The notes under the pieces are model-generated. The model was given only the letters and a program-made list of their open reading frames with translations, was not told the origin of the DNA and made no database searches. Of a stretch of DNA of 64,000 bases, positions 8,354-17,146 are shown piece by piece. This stretch comes from Aquimonas sp044377145 (lineage in GTDB: Bacteria; Pseudomonadota; Gammaproteobacteria; Xanthomonadales; Xanthomonadaceae): the NCBI RefSeq assembly GCF_044377145.1, contig NZ_JBILJQ010000008.1, forward strand, positions 1 to 64,000, written 5' to 3'. A program made the position numbers and the translations under genes. Within the stretch, counting starts at the first letter, position 1, and every line of letters begins with the position of its first letter.

Positions 8354-9745
8354 ATGCGCATCACCGTCCACGGCGCCGCCGGCGAAGTCACCGGCTCCTG
8401 CCATCTGCTGGAATTCGGCGCCCAGCGAGTACTGATCGATGTCGGCATGATCCAAGGCGGCCATGAGGAATCCCGCCGCAACCGCGACGAGTTCCCATTT
8501 GATCCGGCGCAGCTCGACGCGGTGATCATCAGCCATGCGCACATCGATCATCTGGGGCGCCTGCCGCTGCTGGTCAAGCGCGGCTTCAGCGGCCCGGTAT
8601 TCACTCATAGGGCGACCGCCGATCTGGCCCGGATCATGCTCGAAGATTCCGCATCGCTGGCGGCGGTGGATGCAGAGCGCGACAACCGCCGCAAGCTGCG
8701 CGCCGGTGAAGAGCCCGATGCTGAGCCGCTGTATTCGCTCGGCGATGTCGCCAATGCACTGGGCCTGCTGCGACCGCTGGACTACCGTCAGCCGACTGAA
8801 ATCCTGCCCGGGCTTGAGCTGACCCTGCGCGATGCCGGGCACATTCTGGGCTCGGCAAGCCTGAGCCTGACCGGACAGACCCCAAGCGGCCCCCGCACCC
8901 TGGTGTTCTCCGGTGATCTCGGCCCGAAGGGCACGCCGATCATGCATGACCCCGAACCGGCTCCGCACGCCGATCTGGTCTTGCTGGAGAGCACCTACGG
9001 CGATCGGCTGCACCGCTCGCGGCAATCGACGATTGACGAACTCGGCGAAGTGTTCGACGTCGCCGCACACGAACGCGGCAATGTGCTGATCCCCGCCTTC
9101 GCGGTCGGCCGCAGCCAGGAACTGCTGTACTGGATGGCCGAGCATTTCGAGCGCTGGCACCTCGATCGCTGGCAGATCTATCTCGATTCGCCAATGGCGA
9201 TGCGGGTCACCGAGGTGTACGGGCGACACGCCCAACTGTTCGATGCGCCAGGGCGCGCCGCCTGGGCCGGCAACGGTCATCCCTTCGGCCTGAGCAATCT
9301 GCGCCTCGTCAGCAGCGTGCAGGACTCGCAGGCGCTGAACGCCCGCGGCGGCGGCTGCATCATCATTGCCGGCAGCGGCATGTGCAACGGCGGCCGCATT
9401 CGCCACCATCTGCGCCACAACCTGTGGCGCGAGAACGCCCACGTGGTGTTCGTCGGCTATCAGGCGCGCGGCACGCTGGGCCGCAGGCTGGTCGACGGCG
9501 CCGAGTTCGTCGACATCTTCGGCGAGCGGATTCGGGTCAAGGCACGTCGTCACACCGTCGGTGGCTTGTCCGCCCACGCTGACCAGAACGGCCTAGCCGA
9601 GTGGTACGGAGCAATCCCCAAGCATCCGCGGGTCGCATTGGTCCACGGCGAAGACGACGCCCGCAGCGGACTGCAGCAGCGCCTGATGGCGCAGTACGGC
9701 TGCGACGTGCGGGTGCCGGCGGCGGGTGAGATGTTCGACGTTTGA
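8354..9745 (+). CDS. MBL-fold beta-CASP hydrolase, RNase/CPSF73-like
   Basis: A metallo-beta-lactamase-fold protein of 463 aa with the RNA-specificity extension. The zinc motif HAHIDH lies near residues 59-64. The beta-CASP region covers about 240-370 (AFAVGRSQELLY, IYLDSPMA), followed by the C-terminal block RHTVGGLSAHADQNGL with the conserved SAHAD His and FVGYQARGTLGR. Bacterial relatives (TTHA0252, YcgQ-like) cleave RNA. I chose the start before RITVHGAAGEVTGSC because that is the family N-terminus; the upstream 39 codons are antisense-type sequence over the divergent promoter region. Confidence 0.9.
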   Translation: MRITVHGAAGEVTGSCHLLEFGAQRVLIDVGMIQGGHEESRRNRDEFPFDPAQLDAVIISHAHIDHLGRLPLLVKRGFSGPVFTHRATADLARIMLEDSASLAAVDAERDNRRKLRAGEEPDAEPLYSLGDVANALGLLRPLDYRQPTEILPGLELTLRDAGHILGSASLSLTGQTPSGPRTLVFSGDLGPKGTPIMHDPEPAPHADLVLLESTYGDRLHRSRQSTIDELGEVFDVAAHERGNVLIPAFAVGRSQELLYWMAEHFERWHLDRWQIYLDSPMAMRVTEVYGRHAQLFDAPGRAAWAGNGHPFGLSNLRLVSSVQDSQALNARGGGCIIIAGSGMCNGGRIRHHLRHNLWRENAHVVFVGYQARGTLGRRLVDGAEFVDIFGERIRVKARRHTVGGLSAHADQNGLAEWYGAIPKHPRVALVHGEDDARSGLQQRLMAQYGCDVRVPAAGEMFDV

Positions 9746-9873
9746 GCTCGGTGCTGTGCGCTTCGACACCTGTATCGGGGAAGCGCGAGGAAGAACTTTG
9801 CGCGCCGGCGCCACCCGGGTGCGGGCGCCACAACGCTAGAATCGTCGCCCTCCCCACGTACAGAGATCGCTCC

Positions 9874-10683
9874 ATGAAGGCCCTGCTTGAGCGCGTGCTG
9901 GCCGACCCTCGTACCGAGCGGTTCGTGCTCATCGTCATTCTGATCAATGCGGTCACCCTTGGGCTGGAGACCGATGCCAGCGTCATGGCGCGATTCGGCG
10001 ACTGGCTGCACCTGCTCGACAAGGCCGCACTCAGCGTGTTCTGCGTCGAGATCGCTGCAAAGCTCTATGTGCGCGGGCTGCGATTCTTCCGCGATCCGTG
10101 GAACGTGTTCGACTTCGCCGTGGTCGCCGTGGCCCTCGTACCGGCCTCCGGGCCGCTGACGGTGCTGCGAGCGCTGCGCATCCTGCGCGTGCTGCGCCTG
10201 ATCACCATCGTGCCCTCGCTGAAGCGCGTGGTCGGCGCACTGCTAGGTGCGATGCCGGGCATGGCCTCGATCGTGATGCTGCTGTCGCTGATCTTCTACG
10301 TCAGCTCGGTGATGGCGACCAAGCTGTTCGGCGCCGACTTCCCGGAGTGGTTCGGCAGCGTAGCCGCCTCGGCCTACACCCTGTTCCAGGTGATGACGCT
10401 GGAATCGTGGTCGATGGGCATCGTGCGACCGGTGATGGAAGTGCACCCGTACTCCTGGCTGTTCTTCATCCCCTTCATCCTCGCCACCAGTTTCACCGCG
10501 CTGAACCTGTTCATTGGTGTGGTCGTCTCGGCGATGCAGAGCGAAATCGATTCCGAGCGCGAGCGCGTGGTCGAACAGGCAGTGACCAAGGGCGAAGAAC
10601 CGCTGGTGGCCGAAGTGCGCGCCCTGCGCGCGCAGATCAAGGCGCTGGCCGAGCGCCTGGATGCTAGCCCACCGCCTCGATGA
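9874..10683 (+). CDS. single-domain voltage-gated sodium channel (BacNav)
   Basis: A 269-aa channel of the NaChBac/NavAb type, which assembles as a tetramer. S1-S3 carry acidic countercharges, and the voltage sensor S4 has Arg every third residue: R99, R102, R105, R108, followed by K117 and R118. The pore loop reads TLESWSM (175-181), the motif I know as the NavAb selectivity filter, with E177 as the high-field-strength ring. S6 is TALNLFIGVVVSAMQ. The tail from about 240 (EIDSERERVVEQAV to AQIKALAERLD) is a heptad-like helix suited to a C-terminal four-helix bundle. The next gene overlaps by 4 bases and may be co-expressed. The start is placed before KALLERVLADPRTER. Confidence 0.93.
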   Translation: MKALLERVLADPRTERFVLIVILINAVTLGLETDASVMARFGDWLHLLDKAALSVFCVEIAAKLYVRGLRFFRDPWNVFDFAVVAVALVPASGPLTVLRALRILRVLRLITIVPSLKRVVGALLGAMPGMASIVMLLSLIFYVSSVMATKLFGADFPEWFGSVAASAYTLFQVMTLESWSMGIVRPVMEVHPYSWLFFIPFILATSFTALNLFIGVVVSAMQSEIDSERERVVEQAVTKGEEPLVAEVRALRAQIKALAERLDASPPPR

Positions 10684-11912
10684 ATCCCGCGGCCCGCATT
10701 GCCGTCGTCGGCGGCGGCCCGGCGGGCCTGATGGCGGCCGAACGGCTGCGTGCTGCCGGGCTTGAAGTCGACCTGTTCGATCGCATGGGCTCGGTCGGCC
10801 GCAAGATCCTGATCGCCGGCAAGGGCGGACTGAACCTCACCCACAGCGAAGGCTTCGAGCCCTTTGTCGCCCGCTATCGCGAGCGCGCCGACTGGGTGCG
10901 CGGCTGGCTGCAGCGCTTCGATGCTGACGCGCTGCGCGATTGGGCACGGGACCTCGGGGTTGAGACCTTTGTCGGCAGCTCCGGGCGCGTGTTCCCGACG
11001 GATCTGAAGGCCGCGCCGCTGCTGCGCGGCTGGGTGCGGCGGCTGCGTGCATCCGGCGTGGCCTTCCACATGGGCCATCGACTGACCGCGCTCAGCGGGC
11101 GCCGCCTGCGTCTCGACAGCGAACACGGGCCGCTGGAGTTCGAGTTCGATGCCGTTGTGCTGGCCCTGGGCGGTGGCTCCTGGGCCAAGCTCGGCACCGA
11201 CGGCGGCTGGGTCGATGCGCTGCGTAGTGCCGGCGCGGATGTGCGCACGCTGGCACCCAGCAACTGCGGTTTCGAGTGCGACTGGTCGGCGGACTTCCGA
11301 GTGCGCCAGGCCGGGCTGCCAGTCAAGCCGGTGGCCTTGCAGTGGCGGGACGGCCACGGACAGCTGCAGACGCGACAGGGCGAATTCGTGCTGACCGAGC
11401 ATGGCGTCGAAGGCAGTCTGATCTACGCACTCTCGGCCGAACTGCGCGAGCAGATCGACGCGCTCGGCCACACCGATATTCTGCTCGACCTGTTTCCGGG
11501 TCAGAGCTTGGAATCGCTGGTCACGCGCTGGCAGCAAGCGCGCCCGGGCGAGAGCGGCGGCACGCGTCTGCGCAAGCGGCTGGGCCTCGACGGTGCGCGA
11601 CTGGCCTTGGTCTACCAATGCCTGCCGAAATCATCGATGAGCGATCCCGCCCAGCTACTGCCGGCGCTGAAAGCGGTGCCACTGCGGCTGCTGCGAACGC
11701 GGCCCATTGACGAGGCCATCAGCAGCGCCGGCGGCGTCCGTGCCGAAGCCCTGGACGCGCAGTTGATGATCCGCAAGCTACCCGGTGTGTTCTGCGCCGG
11801 CGAGATGCTGGACTGGGAAGCACCGACCGGAGGCTACCTGCTGACCGCCTGCTTCGCCAGCGGGCGCTGTGCGGCCGAGGGCGTGCTGGCCTGGCTCGCC
11901 GCGCGGGACTGA
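10680..11912 (+). CDS. BaiN/HI0933-family FAD-dependent oxidoreductase
   Basis: A flavoprotein of 410 aa. The N-terminus RIAVVGGGPAGLMAAERL is a Rossmann dinucleotide-binding motif; GRKILIAGKGGLNLTHSE follows, a signature of the HI0933/YhiN/BaiN group. The C-terminal FAD segment is FCAGEMLDWEAPTGGYLLTACFASG, where the Gly-rich stretch contacts the flavin. The family is widely conserved, and the physiological substrate is mostly unknown outside bile-acid dehydroxylation. Its ATG overlaps the sodium channel stop (ATGA), and its 3' end overlaps a convergent gene by 79 bases. Confidence 0.9.
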   Translation: MNPAARIAVVGGGPAGLMAAERLRAAGLEVDLFDRMGSVGRKILIAGKGGLNLTHSEGFEPFVARYRERADWVRGWLQRFDADALRDWARDLGVETFVGSSGRVFPTDLKAAPLLRGWVRRLRASGVAFHMGHRLTALSGRRLRLDSEHGPLEFEFDAVVLALGGGSWAKLGTDGGWVDALRSAGADVRTLAPSNCGFECDWSADFRVRQAGLPVKPVALQWRDGHGQLQTRQGEFVLTEHGVEGSLIYALSAELREQIDALGHTDILLDLFPGQSLESLVTRWQQARPGESGGTRLRKRLGLDGARLALVYQCLPKSSMSDPAQLLPALKAVPLRLLRTRPIDEAISSAGGVRAEALDAQLMIRKLPGVFCAGEMLDWEAPTGGYLLTACFASGRCAAEGVLAWLAARD

Positions 11913-12769
11913 GCGGCACGCGGCCGAGCCTGCCCGTTCAGAACATTCCTGCTCGGAACATCCAGGCGCAGAGTCAAGCACTTGGCTGAGCCGCCGGATT
12001 TCTGGAACTCATCGAGCTCGACCCGCAGCACGTCGAGCCCTAGATGGCCCAGGCGCGCTTCAGTGGCGTCAGCGATACCGTCGGCGATCACCGTGTTGTC
12101 GACGCAGATCGCATTGCAGGCGAAGCGCAGTGCTTCCGCCTCGACCACCGCGATCCGCCGATCGGCCGGAAACGCCGCCTGGATGCGCAGCCGCGACTCG
12201 GCGTCGAAGGCCGCGGGGAAGTACAGCAGGCCACCGCGCGGCAACGGACAGAAGCAGGTGTCGAGATGATAGAAGCGCGGGTCGACAAGCTGCAGCGGTT
12301 CAACCTCAACCCCGAGCAGGCGTGCCAGTGCAGGCGCCGCCGCGGCTTCGCTGCGCGGCCCATAGCCCATCCACAGTCGGGTTGTTTCCGATTCGAACAA
12401 GGCGTCGCCGGCACCCTCGAAGATCAGCTTCGGCGGCAACGTCCGGATCTCGAAGCCCTGCTCGCGAAACCAGGCGCGACTGAACTCGGGCTCGGCCTGA
12501 CGCTCGGCGTGGCGGAACCGCGAGGGTACGAACACCTTGCCGAACACCAGGCCCGCATTGGCGGTGAAGACATAGTCCGGCAGCCCCGCGACTGCCGGCA
12601 GCTCGTGCAGCTCAGCTAAGTCCGCCAGGCTTCTGCGCAGCGCGCGCCACTGCCGCGCCGCCCGGCTCGGGTCAAGGGCGCCGAAGTTCGCCTGCATCCA
12701 CGGGTTGATGACGTAGCTGAGATCGAAATAGCGCGGCGGGCACAGCAGGATCTGCGCGGACTGGGTCAC
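11834..12769 (-). CDS. dimethylarginine dimethylaminohydrolase-like (guanidino-modifying) enzyme
   Basis: A 311-aa member of the amidinotransferase/DDAH fold. Landmarks are DPSRAARQW, PDYVFTANAGLV (Asp that binds the guanidinium), EGAGDAL, FYHLDTCF with catalytic His168, and GGSAKCLTL with nucleophile Cys264. It may hydrolyse methylated arginines, citrulline precursors or a related guanidino compound. The family core ends just after CLTLRLD; a further Ala/Ser/Gln/Arg-rich tail of about 40 residues follows, most of it written over the antisense 3' end of the BaiN-like gene. That suggests an ancestral stop codon was lost. Confidence 0.85.
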   Translation of the reverse strand: MTQSAQILLCPPRYFDLSYVINPWMQANFGALDPSRAARQWRALRRSLADLAELHELPAVAGLPDYVFTANAGLVFGKVFVPSRFRHAERQAEPEFSRAWFREQGFEIRTLPPKLIFEGAGDALFESETTRLWMGYGPRSEAAAAPALARLLGVEVEPLQLVDPRFYHLDTCFCPLPRGGLLYFPAAFDAESRLRIQAAFPADRRIAVVEAEALRFACNAICVDNTVIADGIADATEARLGHLGLDVLRVELDEFQKSGGSAKCLTLRLDVPSRNVLNGQARPRAAQSRAASQASTPSAAQRPLAKQAVSR

Positions 12770-12889
12770 GAGCGAACACTCCGGCTTGGGATCAGCCCAA
12801 GCTGCCGCGTTCGCATGACAGCCGCGCGACCGTGAACTTGCAGTCTGATGTCAGCGCCGGCGCGATCAGCCGCGCGGGGCCGCGATCGG

Positions 12890-13783
12890 TCAGCCGATCT
12901 CGAACATCAGCAGATCGGCCGCGCCGGCTGCGACCGTCTGGCCGAGGCTGATGCAGCCGCCGCGCCGCAGCGGCAGCTCGTTGCGGTGCACGCGCAGTTC
13001 GTCTTCATCACCAATCCGCACGAAGCTGCCATTGGTGCTGCGATCGATCAGCAGCCACAGCCCGCGCCGGCACTCCAGGGTGGCGTGGTGACGGCTGACC
13101 CACTCGGTTTCGATCGACAGCCCGCTGGCCGGATCACGCCCCATGGTGAAGGGCGGGCCATCCTCGCGCAGCTCGATCGCGCGACCGCGATGACGCAGGG
13201 TCAAACGGCTGCCCTGCTGGGTGTCTTCGACGCGGATGGCGCGCTGGATGGAGGTCAGGTTGGAGGTGTCTTCCTGCCAGATCAGATCAACGATTTCGAT
13301 CGGCAGCAGCTTGCCCGCCACCCTCGCCCGCCCCAGCGCGCGCGAACGGATGCCGCCGATACTGGTGAAGTCTTTGAGCGTGCTGGCGGTGGTGACGATC
13401 TGTTCGCGCTTGGACAAGGCTGCCATCCGCGCGGCCACATTGACCGCATCGCCGTAGACATCGCCGTTCTCGAGCAGCGCTTCGCCGTGATGAAACCCGA
13501 CCCGGATCCCGAGCGCGTCAGCCACGAACGCCGGGTCAGTGGAAATGCAGCGCTGCATGTCGCAGGCCGCCATCGCCGCCTGCACCGCGGCCGGGAAGGT
13601 ACACATGATCTCGTCGCCGATGGTCTTGATCAGCCGACCGCCGTGGCCATTGCTGATCCGCACCAGTGCGGTCAGCGCGCTGGAAATGATCCGGCGCGCA
13701 TCGACATCACCCAGGGTTTCGAACAGCCGGGTGCTGCCGCTGATATCGGCGAACAGGATTGTGATCGGCTGGGTAGCACTCAT
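12890..13783 (-). CDS. class III nucleotidyl cyclase with C-terminal FHA domain
   Basis: A soluble protein of 297 aa. The class III cyclase domain (about 1-165) has metal ligand Asp in ILFADISGSTRLFE, the second Asp and purine-binding Lys in LIKTIGDEIMCTF, and the transition-state Asn/Arg in YGDAVNVAARM. The active site therefore looks complete, and the residues favour ATP. From about 205 an FHA domain follows: FTMGRDP, SRHHATLE and DRSTNGSF match the phosphothreonine-binding GR, SxxH and NG motifs. It may couple cAMP synthesis to a Ser/Thr kinase signal. No kinase or phosphatase gene is nearby. The next gene downstream on the same strand starts beyond 12890 and shows no link. Confidence 0.9.
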   Translation of the reverse strand: MSATQPITILFADISGSTRLFETLGDVDARRIISSALTALVRISNGHGGRLIKTIGDEIMCTFPAAVQAAMAACDMQRCISTDPAFVADALGIRVGFHHGEALLENGDVYGDAVNVAARMAALSKREQIVTTASTLKDFTSIGGIRSRALGRARVAGKLLPIEIVDLIWQEDTSNLTSIQRAIRVEDTQQGSRLTLRHRGRAIELREDGPPFTMGRDPASGLSIETEWVSRHHATLECRRGLWLLIDRSTNGSFVRIGDEDELRVHRNELPLRRGGCISLGQTVAAGAADLLMFEIG

Positions 13784-13816
13784 GGGCAGCCATGATAGGC
13801 AATGCCGGCACGGGCG

Positions 13817-15469
13817 TCACGGCACCGCTGCAGCCGATGTGGGCGCCGTGGCCTTCTCGAAGGCCTTGACCGGCGCCGGTGCGGCGAAGCTGTCGGCACG
13901 CGCCAGCGGCCAGAACAGCTCGAACACCGCATGCTTGGGCACCCCGACCAGCAGCTCGCCGGGTTTGACGAAGAAGTGCAGGTTGGCCAGCGAGCGGATC
14001 TCCTGCCCGGACACCCGGCGAATGATGTGCTCGGGTCCGAGCTGGTCGGGGTGCGAGAGCCCGGACGCCGCCAACAGGTCGCGCAGCGCCTTCAGCGAGT
14101 TCTGCTGGAAATGAAACACGCGCTCGGCTTTGTCCGGCACCACGAGCGCGCGCTGGCGCAGCGGGTCCTGGGTCGCAACGCCGGTCGGGCATTTGTCGGT
14201 GTGGCAGCTCTGCGACTGGATGCAGCCCAGCGCGAACATGAAGCCGCGCGCCGAGTTGCACCAGTCGGCGCCGATTGCGAGCGTCCGCGCCATGTCGAAG
14301 CCGGTGACGATCTTGCCGGCGGCACCGATCTTGATCTTGCTGCGCAGGTTGAGTCCGACCAGGGTGTTGTGGACCAGGATCAGCGCCTCGGTCAAAGGCG
14401 CGCCGACGTGGTTTGTAAACTCCAGCGGCGCTGCGCCGGTGCCGCCTTCGCCGCCATCCACGACGATGAAATCCGGCGTGATGCCGGTTTCGATCATCGC
14501 CCGCGCGATCGCGAACCACTCCCAAGGGTGCCCGATTGCCAGCTTGAACCCGGTCGGCTTGCCGCCGGACAGCGTGCGCAGACGCGCGATGAACTGCAGC
14601 AGGCCGATCGGCGTATCAAACGCGCGATGACGCGCCGGCGACAGACAGTCCGTGCCCACCGGCACACCGCGCGCCTCGGCGATCTCCGGCGTGACCTTGG
14701 CCCCGGGCAGAATCCCGCCCTGCCCCGGCTTCGCGCCCTGGCTGAGCTTGAGCTCGATCATCTTCACCTGCGGATCCAGCGCGTTCTCGACGAAACGCTC
14801 TTCGCTGAACGATCCATCAGGATTGCGGCAGCCGAAGTAGCCGGAGCCGATCTCCCACACCAGATCGCCACCGTGCTGCCGGTGGTAGCGCGAGATCGAA
14901 CCCTCGCCCGTGTCGTGGTAGAAACCGCCGCGTTTGGCGCCCGCATTCAACGCCTGGATGGCGGCGGCCGACAGCGAGCCGAAGCTCATCGCCGAGATGT
15001 TGAACACGCTGGCCGAGTACGGCTGGCTGCAGTCCGGCCCGCCGATCTGGATACGGAAATCGTGATCAGTCAGATCCACCGGCTGCAGGCTGTGGTTGAT
15101 CCACTCGTACTGCGGCTTGTAGACATCAAGCTGGGTGCCGAAGGGGCGCTTGTCGAGCGTGTTCTTGGCGCGCTGGTAGACAATCGAGCGCTGCGCACGC
15201 GAGAACGGCGTCTGCTCCTCATCGCCCTCCAGCAGGTACTGGCGGATCTCTGGCCGGATCGACTCGATCAGATAGCGGAAGTGGGCCAGCAGCGGGTAGT
15301 TGCGGAGCAGCGCGCGCGGCGTCTGCAGCACATCACGCAGGCCCTGCAGGCTGAGCAGCACCGCCGCAGCGAACAGCCACCACCAGCCGTTGCCAAACTT
15401 GAACGCCAGTACTGCAGACACCGGGATGAGAACGAGGCAGGCCAGCCAGGCCAGATAGCGCAAGTGCAT
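13817..15469 (-). CDS. membrane-anchored FMN-binding glutamate-synthase-like protein
   Basis: A 550-aa protein of the GltB central/FMN-domain family. Two N-terminal membrane helices (LAWLACLVLIPVSAVLAF and WWWLFAAAVLLSLQGL) anchor it, and the rest is the FMN barrel. Seen are SVFNISAMSFGSLSA, VVDGGEGGTGAAP (FMN phosphate) and the 3Fe-4S cysteine set in CIQSQSCHTDKCPTGVATQ. It lacks the glutaminase and the GXGXG C-terminal domains of full GltB, so it cannot be the standard ammonia-tunnelling enzyme and the electron partner is unknown. It sits just upstream of the cyclase-FHA gene on the same strand, 33 bases away. Confidence 0.88.
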   Translation of the reverse strand: MHLRYLAWLACLVLIPVSAVLAFKFGNGWWWLFAAAVLLSLQGLRDVLQTPRALLRNYPLLAHFRYLIESIRPEIRQYLLEGDEEQTPFSRAQRSIVYQRAKNTLDKRPFGTQLDVYKPQYEWINHSLQPVDLTDHDFRIQIGGPDCSQPYSASVFNISAMSFGSLSAAAIQALNAGAKRGGFYHDTGEGSISRYHRQHGGDLVWEIGSGYFGCRNPDGSFSEERFVENALDPQVKMIELKLSQGAKPGQGGILPGAKVTPEIAEARGVPVGTDCLSPARHRAFDTPIGLLQFIARLRTLSGGKPTGFKLAIGHPWEWFAIARAMIETGITPDFIVVDGGEGGTGAAPLEFTNHVGAPLTEALILVHNTLVGLNLRSKIKIGAAGKIVTGFDMARTLAIGADWCNSARGFMFALGCIQSQSCHTDKCPTGVATQDPLRQRALVVPDKAERVFHFQQNSLKALRDLLAASGLSHPDQLGPEHIIRRVSGQEIRSLANLHFFVKPGELLVGVPKHAVFELFWPLARADSFAAPAPVKAFEKATAPTSAAAVP

Positions 15470-15519
15470 GGATCATCGGCTCCGTCGTGCAGGGCGCCGC
15501 CATGATGCCTGCTATGGCT

Positions 15520-15738
15520 TCAGCGGTGGCGGATCGCCAGCACTTGGCCGGGCCGGAGATTCGCGGCCGCCTGCTCCAGCTCGGCCAGACTCTCCTCCTC
15601 GAACTCCAGCGACTCCACGCCGTGAAAGTGCGCATACACATCGCCCTCGAAACCATCGCCCGCGCTCAGCGCGAAACTGCCGTCGGGCACATCGCCGAGC
15701 GAGGCTGCGGGTTCGAATTCGAGACGGACGGGGGACAT
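15520..15738 (-). CDS. small acidic protein, function unknown
   Basis: A 72-aa acidic protein (SPVRLEFEPAASLGDVPDG..., with repeated Glu in ESLEFEEESLAELEQ). The start is fixed by a strong Shine-Dalgarno match, GGAGGTGAT, a few bases before ATG. The upstream extension of the same frame runs through the tRNA gene and cannot be real. No domain is recognised, and no signal peptide or membrane segment is seen. It lies 50 bases upstream of the glutamate-synthase-like gene in the same direction and could share its transcript. Confidence 0.6.
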   Translation of the reverse strand: MSPVRLEFEPAASLGDVPDGSFALSAGDGFEGDVYAHFHGVESLEFEEESLAELEQAAANLRPGQVLAIRHR

Positions 15739-15763
15739 GGGATCACCTCCACTGATCAGAGAC

Positions 15764-15959
15764 TGGGTGTTGACCCACCGATGCGAGAAACGCATGGCGA
15801 AAAACGCATAGGGTGGGTCTTGACCCACTGATACCGCAGTCCGCTTCGACCCGCGGTGTATCAACGCAAACCAACGCGGGGGTCGACGGCGGCCGCGGGC
15901 CCGTGCCGCGCGGAACAAATCGGGGCGAGCCTTGAGCTCCGGTGGGTCAAGACCCACCC
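15764..15959. repeat. palindromic intergenic repeats GTGGGTC(WW)GACCCAC
   Basis: Three copies of a near-palindrome lie between the small acidic gene and tRNA-Leu: 15764-15779 (TGGGTGTTGACCCACC), 15811-15827 (GGGTGGGTCTTGACCCA) and 15943-15959 (TGGGTCAAGACCCACCC). The last two are exact 17-base inverted copies, about 115 bases apart, so they can pair with each other as well as fold on themselves. They resemble REP-like elements and occupy a gap without genes. Confidence 0.75.
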
Positions 15960-16032
15960 CATGACGTCGGTTCGCTGAAACGGTGTGGTGGGCTTCGTTG
16001 GATCGTCGCATCCATCCACCTTCGCAACCGTG

Positions 16033-16116
16033 TGCCCAGAACGGGACTCGAACCCGTACACCCTTGCGGATAGCAGATTTTAAGTCTGCTGCGTCTACCG
16101 GTTTCGCCATCCGGGC
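16033..16116 (-). tRNA. tRNA-Leu (anticodon UAA)
   Basis: On the minus strand an 84-base class II tRNA folds with acceptor GCCCGGA/TCTGGGC, anticodon arm GCAGA-CTTAAAA-TCTGC (anticodon TAA), a long variable arm and T-arm ACGGG-TTCGAGT-CCCGT. The discriminator base is A, as leucine tRNAs require. The next bases are CAC, so the terminal CCA is not encoded and must be added after transcription. Confidence 0.95.
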
Positions 16117-16246
16117 GGCGGCGCGCAGTGTAACCCTTGCTTGGTTGGGCTTGGGACCTTTTGGTTCTATGGGTTGGAGAGAACCGCCCCGGCCACGGCG
16201 GGCCGGTCGGCTAAGCTGCCGCTCATCCGATCACAGCCTGCGGCCC

Positions 16247-17146
16247 ATGTCCCTCACTCATCTCGACCGGCTTGAAGCCGAAAGTCTGCACATCTTCCGC
16301 GAGGCCGCTGCGGCGGCGCGCACGCCGGTGCTGCTGTACTCCATCGGCAAGGACAGCGGCGTGCTGCTTCATCTGGCGCGCAAGGCCTTCGCCCCCGGAC
16401 GCCTGCCCTTTCCACTGCTGCACATCGACACCGGCTGGAAGTTCCGCGAGATGATCGAGTTCCGCGACGGGCTTGCGCGTCGGCTCGGGCTGGATCTGAT
16501 CGTGCACACGAACCTCGAAGGCCAGGCCGCGGGCGTGAACCCCATCACTCACGGCAGCGCGGTGCACACCGATGTCATGAAGACCCAGGCCCTGCGCCAG
16601 GCGCTGGATACGCATGGCTTTGACGCAGCCTTCGGTGGCGCCCGTCGTGACGAAGAGGCTTCACGCGCGAAGGAACGCATCGTCAGCCACCGCAGCCCCG
16701 GCCACCGCTGGGAGCCCAAGCGCCAGCGGCCCGAGCTGTGGCAGCAGTTCAACCTGCGCCATGCGCCCGGTGAGACCTTCCGTGTGTTCCCGCTGTCGAA
16801 CTGGACCGAAGCCGACATCTGGCGCTACATCGAGCGCGAGAACATCGAGGTGGTGCCGCTGTACTTCGCCAAGCTGCGTCCAGTGGTGCGGCGTTCGGGC
16901 GCCTGGATCATGGTTGATGACGAGCGCCTGCCGCTCGAACCCGGCGAGCAGGCTCAGCTGATCAGCGTGCGTTTCCGCACCCTGGGCTGCTATCCGCTCA
17001 CCGGCGCAGTCGAAAGCGAGGCCAAGGATCTGCCCGCCGTGCTGGCCGAGATGGCAGCTTCGCGAGCGTCCGAGCGCCAGGGTCGACTGATCGACGGCGA
17101 CGGCGCGGCCTCGATGGAGCAGAAGAAGCAGGAGGGATATTTCTGA
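16247..17146 (+). CDS. cysD: sulfate adenylyltransferase subunit 2 (CysD)
   Basis: CysD, 299 aa, an ATP-pyrophosphatase-fold enzyme that with CysN makes adenosine 5'-phosphosulfate from sulfate and ATP, the first step of assimilatory sulfate activation. The PP-loop reads VLLYSIGKDSGVLLHL near residue 33. Also visible are HIDTGWKFREM, AFGGARRDEEASRAKERI and the closing block MEQKKQEGYF. The start is the ATG before SLTHLDRLEAES; the longer frame upstream runs through the tRNA. Its stop TGA shares its last base with the cysNC ATG. Confidence 0.96.
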   Translation: MSLTHLDRLEAESLHIFREAAAAARTPVLLYSIGKDSGVLLHLARKAFAPGRLPFPLLHIDTGWKFREMIEFRDGLARRLGLDLIVHTNLEGQAAGVNPITHGSAVHTDVMKTQALRQALDTHGFDAAFGGARRDEEASRAKERIVSHRSPGHRWEPKRQRPELWQQFNLRHAPGETFRVFPLSNWTEADIWRYIERENIEVVPLYFAKLRPVVRRSGAWIMVDDERLPLEPGEQAQLISVRFRTLGCYPLTGAVESEAKDLPAVLAEMAASRASERQGRLIDGDGAASMEQKKQEGYF

